This document shows positions 54,701-64,000 of a stretch of DNA of 64,000 bases, piece by piece; the first letter of the stretch is position 1; the number at the start of each line of letters is the position of its first letter. Origin of the DNA: Bimastos eiseni (lineage: Eukaryota > Annelida > Clitellata > Crassiclitellata > Lumbricidae); the NCBI GenBank assembly GCA_959347315.1, contig OY365806.1, positions 29,990,347 to 30,054,346 of the forward strand, in the 5' to 3' direction. Position numbers and translations under genes: made by a program. Under the pieces are notes generated by a model. It worked only from the letters and a program-made list of their open reading frames with translations, searched no databases and had not been told where the DNA came from.

Positions 54701-56435
54701 CAACTCCCCATTCAAATACAAGGTGACGTTAAATTCTGGGGGTACTAATGTATCTAGAAAGTGACCTCTGAACCCAAGGCTTCTCATTTTCAACATCAGC
54801 ACAGAATGTTGGGTGGCAAAACTAGCCATTTGCTTACAGAATAAAACATGGAACATTCCAGAGTCACAGTTCATCAGGCAATTTCTAATGCACGCATGCA
54901 ATGTATAGTCACACTACTGCACCATTTTCCAAACCAATGATAACGGCAATGCAATGCTAGCACAGCACAACATCAAAGAACCAATGACATATAAAAGGAA
55001 GCATTGCCATTAAAAATCTGATCATTATGGAAAATGCAAAAATAAAAGGACGAGCTATGGGTGCTACCTTTGAGTACTTAATATCTATCAAATAGCTCAT
55101 GCCCAGCAATGAATCTCACCAAGAAATGAACACACCCAATATCGCTAGATAATCATCCTAGGTTGTGAATAATTATACGTGCACGCAACGTAGAGAGAAG
55201 TCATGCAAACTATCTTTAGCAATATAATAGCACTGTAAATAAAGTTAGAAAGCATAATTCACTTGTCACTTTGAAAGGTATGTAGATGTCACACGCCAAA
55301 TTTCCAGCACCAAAAAGATATTTCTTCTTTTAAAATCTAATTTATTTTTCATGTAAGAAGATTCCGTGTTTAGTCCAGAAGCAACTTTTGCATCGATCAG
55401 CTTCTAAGGATCAGTTTATTATTTATTTTATCGGCTACAATAAAAATAACTTTTACATAACTCAGATGCACTTAAGGTCGTTTTCAAGTCACCTGTTTAG
55501 AATGTTAGTACTGATATGATTTTTAAATTTAGTTGCATCAGAGACTACTAATTTACTAGATGCTCATTTTAAACCAGAAACTAATCGGTCATGTGACTCA
55601 ATGACACTATATTCGGACAGATCTTTATCCCGATGGTAGGCTATAATAGCATAATAGCTGTAGGATGACGCTGTTTAACTTTTGTCTTTGTTGGAGTAAG
55701 CGTGAGTTAAAAACAGAAATCAGTAAAGAGTGTTGAGAGCACGAAGCGCATCACATGACTGTATACACGATTATTCTATAAAGCTGCTACCTCCACCGCT
55801 AAGCCCTCTAGTCGAAACCAGCCTTTAAGATATCGACTGCCAGTGACTTCACTCTCTTGATACTTTGTTTATTGTGCTAATCGCGGTTTCCGAATTTCGA
55901 TTTAGCGGAGAGTAATATGTCAAATGGCAATTTGAAAAGTCTGACTGTCTAGAAACGTCCTCTGATGATTCTTACAGACCGATTCAACTGAAACGTTACC
56001 GTCGGATGTAGAAGGAGTAGATGCTACCTCTCTTTTCAACGCTGTGGCCCAGTCCCCTAGTAACTGCATCATGGTAGTTTTTCTTCCCAGGGGAATTTGA
56101 TTAAAGGTGCAGCCGGTCAGATCGCAGGAATCCATTCTTGAGGAAGGAGCTGAGCGACCGGTAGGACCTCAGATGAAATACCGTGTACACACTGTACAGT
56201 TTACGGTAGCGACTATTATTTGTGATGAAACGATTTACCATCGTCGGCGACGACGTCAAAGTCGATTGTGTCCATACACAGAAAACGGGTGTTGATTGTA
56301 TTCAACGAAATCAATGTATTGCCTTCGATGCAAAAGACACCGAGACTTAAAATGAAGAAAACACCATTTTAATGAAAGGCCGGAGAAGGAACTCGCGTCA
56401 TCTGCAGTGCTAGAGAAGTCTCAGATCTTGCCTAC
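51716..56435. other. intergenic, nothing recognised
   Basis: I see no supported gene. Frames at 53170-53472 (minus), 53611-53970 (plus, pyrimidine-rich low complexity) and 54079-54273 lack family motifs. Confidence 0.4.
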
Positions 56436-56630
56436 GCGAGACACAAGAGACTCAAGGGACTCAAGAGACTTTAGAGACTAAAGAGACTTATGAGAATGAG
56501 GATACTAAAGAGACTCAAAAGACTCAAGAGACTTAAGAGACTTAGGAGATTCATGAAACTTAAGAGACTGAAGAGACTTATGAGACTGAGGACACTCAAG
56601 AAACTCAAGAGACTCAAGAGACTCGGTTGA
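56436..56630. repeat. ~9-10-bp purine-rich tandem array (gagactcaa)
   Basis: About 20 diverged units of gagactcaa / gagacttaa. Confidence 0.88.
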
Positions 56631-56739
56631 CCGCGAAACAAGTGGCTTTTCCCTCATAATCTCCTCCAGTCCGATTACTGTCGCTCCTCCTCCTCTTCCA
56701 TCTATTTACTGAATTTCACTCTAGTCATCTTTCCGGTTA

Positions 56740-56960
56740 TCCCTCTCGCTCTTTTTTGACTCTTCCTTCCTTTTATCTTCCAACCACTCTTTCACTCTTC
56801 CGCTGTTCAATCTTTTCTCACGGTATCCGATTCATCTGCGTCTCTCTGTCTCTGTCTCTATCTCTGCATCTGTCTCTGTCTCACTCCCGCTCTTGCTCTC
56901 TGTCTGTCTGTATGTATGTATATATGTCTGTCTGTCTCTCTTCCTCTTTTCCAAGGAAAA
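56740..56960. repeat. pyrimidine-rich microsatellite stretch
   Basis: TCTG/TCTC-rich, with tctgtctgtatgtatgtata. Confidence 0.7.
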
Positions 56961-57785
56961 ATTTCTAGAATTCTTGCATTTTTGCCTGTTTCTACAGTGA
57001 TCGTATACCTTTCTGATTATTTACTATATTCTGGATCAAATCCTACCAAAGAATATTGTCTGTGGACTATTTCTTGCATGTTCATGGCATCTAGTGGGCA
57101 ACAGGCATGGCTGGTGAATGGTGATGCAGAATTAGCTTTCCTCATTTGACTTATTTAGATTCACTGATGTTTGACGATTCTGTTTCTCATAACGACAGAG
57201 ATTAGCGTTGCCCTCCAACTTTATTCAGACTCGGTACTTGGCTGCACCTAAAAGCGTCCTTAGAGGGGTGAAGATTCCACGTAGAATGACATGTTGACTA
57301 AGCCCGAATTTGTATTAAAAGTATAAGGAAGTGTTGTCTTTCGCACGGCAAACATCTCGTAAATAATTAATGGAACTGGTGAAGTCTTATTTCTACCAAA
57401 ACTTTGGAAACTAAGCTTATTAACGAACTATAAATACTTGCATCCTATAGACTCTTAGCACGTCTTAAAAACGTGTGTCGGTAAATCAACTAATTATTAT
57501 CATTTCATTCGATAGTCAATGACTGATACGCACGTGATGGAGCATTTAATCATTTAGCATTTTTAGATGATAATAATTCATGATGCTGATGGTGGTAGGG
57601 TTGGATGCACATGTTTGTTTTTCGGATGGCAGATATATCTAGGCTATTTGTAACCCATCGTACGATCGCAGGGAGGAAGTGTGAACAGAAGGATAGACTG
57701 CGTGAAAAGACGATGAAGCTTGCGCAACAGCTATTAAGAACCTGAAATATTGCGAGTAGGAGCTAGGGAAGGCGAGCGAGAAAAA

Positions 57786-57787
<2 letters not shown>

Positions 57788-57848
<61 letters not shown>
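57788..57848. repeat. (GA)n microsatellite
   Basis: Near-pure GA dinucleotide tract of about 60 bp. Confidence 0.95.
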
Positions 57849-57851
<3 letters not shown>

Positions 57852-58239
57852 TAAAAGCGAAAGCAAAATAGATAAAAGATAAATGGACTTTGCAACGTGG
57901 GAGCACTCCAACAATTCTTTAGATGAAAAAAGTGCTGAAGGAGGTACAAAAATAGACAGGAGATACGGTTTTCGCTGTAAATACGTATCGGAATAAAAAA
58001 TAGTTAGAAATAGGATACTAGATAAACGATTAGCCGGAGTGTTCTTTGAAAGGGTTTTTGATTGCCGAGGAACCTTATCACGTGTACCTCGGACAACAAT
58101 GATAATGGACGATAGATGATGATGGATTAAATGGCTTAAGATGATCTATGATGATGCATGATTAGCCTGTGGTTCAAAATGGATAACGATAGATAACGAA
58201 TGACGGATGATAATGATGATTATGATGGACGATGGTCCA

Positions 58240-58390
58240 AATAATGATGAATAAAGTAGTAACGATAACAATAATGGTTAAAATTATAGTAATAATAATA
58301 ATAGTATTAGTAATAATAATAATAATATTAAAATTACCACTACCTCCACCACTTCCTCCACTACTTTCACTTCCACTACTTCCACCACTA
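58240..58390. repeat. AAT and CCACTA trinucleotide-type tracts
   Basis: An aataataata tract is followed by tccaccact/tccactact repeats. Confidence 0.8.
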
Positions 58391-59680
58391 TTATCTAGGA
58401 ACTCTTCATCGTTTTTTTACGCTTCTCTGAAAACTGTCCTTTTGGGAAGTAGTGGTGGTGGTGATTGCGGTAGTGGAAGAAGTTGAAGTAGCAACTCTAG
58501 TGGAGACCATTCCGGACAGTAGGTCCCACAACCGAGAAGGCCCGATGCTGCATTATTGAAATGCGTGCAAAGGAGACAATCAGGTCACCATATCAGGCAT
58601 TGTATCTACAGTCTACACGATACTTTATGAGGATCATATCGTGTAGATATTTGCCGTCAATCGGACAGCTAAGCCACTGCGATCGGTCCGCAATTGTTTC
58701 AGTTCTTATGGTCAATCTTGACGTTCATGTTCCTTTATAACATGCACATATTATTTCCAAAAGACATCATGTCATGGCATGTCATGTCAATCCTACAATG
58801 CATTACCTTACCTATATTTCATCTTACCCCACACACATCCTGTGCTTACGACAGCTACAGCGCACATCGTACTAGGCGAATTATAGCTCGATACACAATT
58901 TTTTCACATCATTCGCGAACATGAATAACCCTGCTTAATTCTCTCCGGTGGACCTTTGCATGCTAGCAGGTCCGCCGAGATATGCGGAAGTGACGAATAT
59001 CCAGGGGCTATAGTATCTAGGAGCCCGACTACTTTTAGGGACCCGCAGTCTACTTATTAAAACTATTATAATCAGTTATACTAAGTTTCTGAGTTATGCT
59101 TTTTAAAATAGAATATTACTGACACTAATAGAATAAGTTTAAACTTGAAACGTCCGAATATTATCGTACTTTTCACTTATTGCTATCAAACACGCCCACT
59201 TCCATCTTAGTGGCCCGTAACTGCACTGTTTATTGGCCCGATATTTCCCTGCCTAGGGACCCGGAAATTCTGCCGGTGGGCAGGCCAGTCTTTGGCTTAC
59301 TGACTATCCCTGTCTGACGAGGCCAGCCTACCTCCATTTACAACATATATCGTGATACGCTATTCTTAACTTGCTACATGAGTGATTCTAATTGACCGTA
59401 TTTATAAAGGTGCAACGACTGTAACGTGTGTTTCTGTTTTGGAAGACGTCATCAAATGCTAGGAGTGGAGGGGGGGGGGTCTTACCGCTTGTCCTAGCAA
59501 ACAAATATATCTATGGCATTGTACACATAGGCTACGCATGTGCATTAACATGTAAAACGTTAGATTCACATTATCTCTTGATAGGCATGTGTGTGTTTGC
59601 ATTGTGTGCGACTGCACTGACTGCGGTTTGACATTCAGACATATTAAACGAATAGATAATGTATTTAATATATGTATATA
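58391..59680. other. intergenic, nothing recognised
   Basis: No supported feature. Confidence 0.4.
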
Positions 59681-59850
59681 TATATATATATATCTACGAA
59701 CATGGATATACAACATCTCTCATTAGAGGCTAAATAATAACACGATGTAAATAGCCAGATCAATTCATACATGTATAAATAATATATATATATATGTAAA
59801 TTGTTTATATAATACATAATTTTCTATATATATATATACATATATATATG
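59670..59850. repeat. (TA)n-rich stretch
   Basis: Several TATATA tracts with interruptions. Confidence 0.85.
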
Positions 59851-60156
59851 TATCGAGGTTTCTCCCATTCCTGCGTGAGAATGCTTTAGTGCGATGCGAA
59901 CGATGTATGTGATCGTGGGATTTTATTACGGACCAATTCTCCAAATGCGGCCATAAACCCGCCATCTAGGATGACGTAGATGATCCTAAGATGACAGACA
60001 AAAGGGACAGAGGAGTTTATCGGGAAAGGTGAGTTAAACTAAGCCATGTTTATGCATCGAATGCTAAGGCAAGATGTATGATATACGTTAAGGTTCGGTA
60101 CAAATGACATGTGCAGGTATCGAGTTATATGAACTCCTCCACTGTTTGAACTTTGA

Positions 60157-60197
60157 CAGTGCCAGTCCCAAGCCTGAAGAAAGAAGGAGGGCGACAC
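60157..60197 (+). repeat. short dispersed repeat core, copy 2
   Basis: Matches 23765-23812 over cagtgccagtcccaagcctg and the following purine-rich block. Confidence 0.55.
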
Positions 60198-60954
60198 TGG
60201 CGCTGCCAAAATGCTCTTCAATATGGAACGGTGTCGTTAAAATATCAACATCGTCGAATGATTATTATGCAATAGATAACACAGGCAGAGCATTGCAACC
60301 TAGACAAGACTTGGTATGCTTTGACATCGTATGATATGGTGTGGTAATATCTACAGTTAAAAAATAAAAGACAAAGCATTAAAAGTTAAAATAAGGCAAG
60401 ACTATTGGTATAGGCCGAAACAGCGGCGCCTGCAGGATTTCAACTGCGTAGGCACAACAACTATGGAGACCACGCGAAAGTCGGGGCCTGGGACAAAGTG
60501 AGCGAAGCTACTGGCGACTGGGAGATATGAGGCCAAAGCTTTTCGGAGCATTTGGGGTTGCATAAAGACTCTTTTGAGATACCTGAAACATTGTCAACTA
60601 ATATAAATTGAGTATCACTTTCCATGCAATCATAAGTCAGACATTTGGACAAATGTAATGTGATTCTACTTTTTAAATCATTCAATTTTTGCAATGCACA
60701 TTTTTGACTGTATTTTTAGTAAATATATCCCATGTACAGGTATTGCTTTAGCCAGTAAGTGAGTCTTGGTGAGCTCATGCAGTATCTTTTTCAAATGCCA
60801 AGGTATTTCAGCGATGGCCATTTCTGTCAACTTCCTTCAAGGCTTACGTAGTGTTTATTTCCACATCCTTATGAATATCTAAGAACGTAAGATCAGATAA
60901 ATGTCCGGATGCCATCGTTGATAAGTTTTGAATCGCTTCTACTCACTGAGGCTC

Positions 60955-61260
60955 CTATAAGCTGATACATATGTACTATATACACATACATATATGTACC
61001 ATACATATTGTCTCTCTGTGTGTGTGTCTCTACAGAGAGAGACAGAGAGCGGCGGGGAGGAATGCAGAGAGGGAGAAGGGGATAGACCGAGAGGCTACGA
61101 TGCAGGACGAAAGGAAGGGGGAGAGAGAAAGAGAGAAAAAGACAGACAGACAGAGACAGACAGACAGGGAGAGGGAGAGTAAGAGAGACAAAGACAGACA
61201 GACAGAGACAGACAGAGAGACAGACAGAGAGAGGAGAGAGAGAGAGAGCGAATGAGTGAA
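60955..61260. repeat. GA/GACA purine-rich microsatellite stretch
   Basis: Strand-biased gagaga and gacagaca repeats. Frames on both strands are artefacts. Confidence 0.9.
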
Positions 61261-62057
61261 AGCGCAGAAGTCAACTGCAATATTTATTAGACTTTGAAAC
61301 CGCAGACGACCACCTTTCGTCTCTAGTAGACACTCATGCGATAACAAAACGTTGTCAAAACCTCGGACAAATTACTTCCCGTTACGAGTGTCAGGAAGAC
61401 GGTAAACTGACACCGAGGACGAAAAATTGAAACCCGACTGGTTCACTAAAATGCATTCTACAGTGCAGTGCCTCTTGCCAGCCTCATATCCGTTACTCTC
61501 TCTTTCTCTGTTTCTGTCTCTCTCTCTCTCTCTCTCTGCGGGCAGCTGTTTACGGTAGACGACTGATCGGAAATTTTAGTCTACTGCTCAAAAACGAACA
61601 GTCATTAGACAAATGACTCAGAGTAACTAATTAGAAAGGGCTCAACGGAACAATAGGATAGATTTTGACAGATAAAACTAGACCTAATGTTTAGTGGAAG
61701 ATTTCAGAGCTGGCATAATATAGCTGGTGTAAATCTGGTACGAATCGTAAAAACACGTTGCCTCAGTCAAGTTCGAAACCGAAACAATGTCCACACGATC
61801 AACACACGAGATAGAGACCTGCGCCCGGCAGCGCAGCGCCGACATATCGTAGGCCAACGTGTCTCAGCAATCGACCAAGAATGACCGGCGCGTGACGCCG
61901 ACACAATGTAGTTGGTGCACACCTCTAACAGAAGATAGAGACAACAATTAGAGACCGAGATATCGAGAGAGCTAGATACAGATCGACAGAGAGCAGAGAG
62001 ACAGGCACAGAGAGATAGAGAGAAACCTAAAATTAATGTACAGAGAGACAGCGAGGA
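61261..62057. other. intergenic, nothing recognised apart from a TC tract
   Basis: A TC microsatellite lies at about 61498-61538. No gene supported. Confidence 0.45.
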
Positions 62058-62059
62058 AG

Positions 62060-62139
<80 letters not shown>

Positions 62140-62190
62140 GAGACAGAGACAGAGACAGAGAGACATAGACAGTGACAGACAGAGGGAGAA
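62058..62190. repeat. (GA)n microsatellite with GACA tail
   Basis: Pure GA tract to about 62134, then agagacagagaca. Confidence 0.95.
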
Positions 62191-62814
62191 GCTTATGAAT
62201 ACAATGCATTTAGCTTTATCGAGTGCATGGTGGATTAATCACTAGTGAATGTTGCGCGTCACTGCGCTACTTAAGACGCGTCACTGAGACCAATTTATCA
62301 CATTGATTGATTGACAGCTTATTGCACTTCAACTTTTGACTAGTCAGTCATTTTGCGGTAACCATTGGGTTTCAAGAATATCTATTTGTGCTAATGTCTC
62401 TGCGCTATTTTCTGCTATTCGTAAATTTCAATGTAATATTTTTTCCTGGAGGATGCTGAAATTTCAAGTTAACATCCTCACCTGCAGTAGCTAAGGGGAC
62501 GTCTATAGACGACGTGCGGCAATTTGGACGAATTTTGACCCCTACCCTTGTCACACGTCCTTTAAAAGTTTTCAGCTCATATATAATATTTATATAATCG
62601 TGATTTATTGCACGAACTAGCCTTCTACTATAGCGACTTTAATTAATCTTTATTTCTTTCTTGTACTATGGTTCATGTAATGAAATTATAACCAGCAGCA
62701 ATCTTTAAATTGTTCTGTTAATTAACGATTAAAGATTGATTATGATGTTATGCATGAGGTGTATGTATGGATTATCAAATGATAAGAATTAAGTAAAATG
62801 CATGGTAGTAAAAA

Positions 62815-62932
62815 CGCGGTGAAGGCAGTAACCCAATACTTTTATTAGCTGGCGTCGCCACACGTTTGGAAATATTTTGCCTATTTGGGGATCGCAGGGC
62901 TAAAAAGGTTGAGAACCGGCTGATCTAAGGTA
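62815..62932 (-). mobile_element. hAT-type terminal fragment
   Basis: Read on the minus strand it begins CAGCCGGTTCTCAACCTTTT and continues with tagccctgcgatcccc, the usual start of many hAT elements. The opposite end was not found. Confidence 0.55.
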
Positions 62933-63075
62933 ATAGATTATCTTGCAGAATAGATTGTCACGTTTTCCTTTCGAGTCACTTTGAAAAGTATTTTCAAGTT
63001 CTGCATGTCAGCGCTAGACGAAAATAGGTTGAAACGCTAAGTTTTCTTGGCAGTTCTCGTAATTAGCCAGATATT

Positions 63076-63203
63076 TAAAATTATTTGCACCTTAAAATTA
63101 TTTGTATCTTAAAATTATTTGTATCTTAAAATTATTTGTATCTTAAAATTATTTGTATCTTAAAATTATTTGTATCTTAAAATTATTTGTATCTTAAAAT
63201 TAA
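63076..63203. repeat. 17-bp tandem repeat (aaaattatttgtatctt), ~7.5 copies
   Basis: Nearly identical units; the first copy reads ttgcacc instead of ttgtatc. Confidence 0.95.
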
Positions 63204-63362
63204 GATATTACTAGTAGCCATTGCTACAGTAATACTGATACAATTGAAGACAGGACTGATACTTCGGAGTGTTAGCAATAGCTCTGGCCAATGGTTTTGA
63301 ATTATAATATATGAAGCTCCCCCAAGTTAGCAATTGAATTATCGCAGGGCAGCGAGTTAGAG

Positions 63363-64000
63363 CAATGGTTCTCAACCGGTGTGCGTCGGCGCACTGGTGT
63401 GCCGTAAGGAATCGCCAAATGTGCCGCGACGCTAATTAAAAAAATGAAATTCAAAATCAATAAGAATCATATTCGGACGAAGCTAAAATATAATGCATCT
63501 ATTTTATTGAAAAATGGAAATGTTTTTTGGAAATGTTTCTGTTTATTAGCCTGTCAAGATCATTTTCTTCTAATAATCTAAACTTTTAGAAAATTCTAAT
63601 TTAAGCTATCGCTTAGTTTAGCACTTTAGCTGTAGCCGCTGTTAACAAAATGTAGGCCTATGTCTGTCAAGTTGTTAAGTCAAAGTCAAACTAATGCTTG
63701 AAACTATTTTTATAATTTAAAGTTTCATTGGCAGCGTGTTGCATAGCATTATTTAATGATCAAAATAGTTATATAAAATTGTATATTGTTTTGTTTAGCT
63801 TATTATTAAAGCGTTATAATTGTTTTTACCTAGTTTTATAATATATATAATATCTAAATTGCTGGACTAATTTCCTGTAATAATTAAGTTTGTCACAGGT
63901 TTCCCAATCTATCGTGTACAAAACATCCGCTACTGTTCGAGTGTGGCTATAGCTGCCGCGCTATACGCTGCCGTCTGCATGCATTCATAATAATAATCGT
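63363..64000 (+). mobile_element. hAT-type element, left end, running off the window
   Basis: CAATGGTTCTCAACCGGTGT, followed by gcgccactg/gtgtgccg repeats (gtgtgccgtaaggaatcgcc, tgtgccgcgac), matches the common hAT/Charlie 5' terminal pattern. No transposase reading is seen before the window ends, and the right boundary is outside. Confidence 0.5.

Noticed and set aside
56756..62245. Arg/Glu- and Ser/Leu-repeat frames near GA and TC tracts
   Set aside because: Low-complexity dinucleotide repeats, no coding signature.

Overview
The window is eukaryotic, intron-bearing DNA from a metazoan, most likely a marine invertebrate. It holds spliced animal genes with long introns, abundant microsatellites and minisatellites, and LINE, SINE, hAT-, Helitron- and foldback-like elements. 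There is no operon-style host coding. The species cannot be fixed from the sequence. An echinoderm or another non-vertebrate deuterostome is my guess, because a foldback element with 15-bp-type repeats recalls sea-urchin TU elements, and that guess is weak.

Region 1 (1-7790): repeat-rich intergenic DNA with two copies of a G-rich MITE-like element, a 25-bp minisatellite and copy A of a ~430-bp duplicated segment. Region 2 (7791-22170): a complete but decayed Polinton/Maverick of 14,380 bp. It has AG...CT ends, ~230-bp or longer terminal inverted repeats, and a perfect 6-bp target duplication TAAGTT. It landed inside copy B of the duplicated segment, and copy A at 5784-6217 is effectively its empty site. 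Leftmost on the minus strand is a PLA2-like/integrase/chromodomain gene. On the plus strand follow the packaging ATPase, penton-like minor capsid, small virion-type proteins, major capsid protein and a SAP/NUMOD-like protein. On the minus strand, converging from the right, are POLB, an adenain-like protease and a putative fibre with a discoidin-like domain. One gene (12675-13091) is plainly intact; the others carry frameshifts, stops or deletions. Nearly every gene starts inside a TATAAAATG-like motif.

Region 3 (22171-38223): degraded retroelements, an hAT-type MITE and a tRNA-derived SINE lead to a host gene for a TARP-like calcium-channel gamma subunit on the plus strand. It has four exons, phase-consistent joins, 324 predicted residues and a C-terminal PDZ ligand. 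An 11-copy 21-bp array containing CRE palindromes ends 4 bp before its start codon. Intron 1 carries a minisatellite split by an antisense LINE. Region 4 (38224-64000): mostly repeats. It includes two minus-strand exons of a Ly6/Qvr-type three-finger protein (47614-47480 and 46179-45962), a Helitron-like element (43601-44297), a hairpin element (41387-41563), a foldback element (50584-51276) and hAT ends near the right edge.

All family calls rest on motif recognition by eye; no database search was run.
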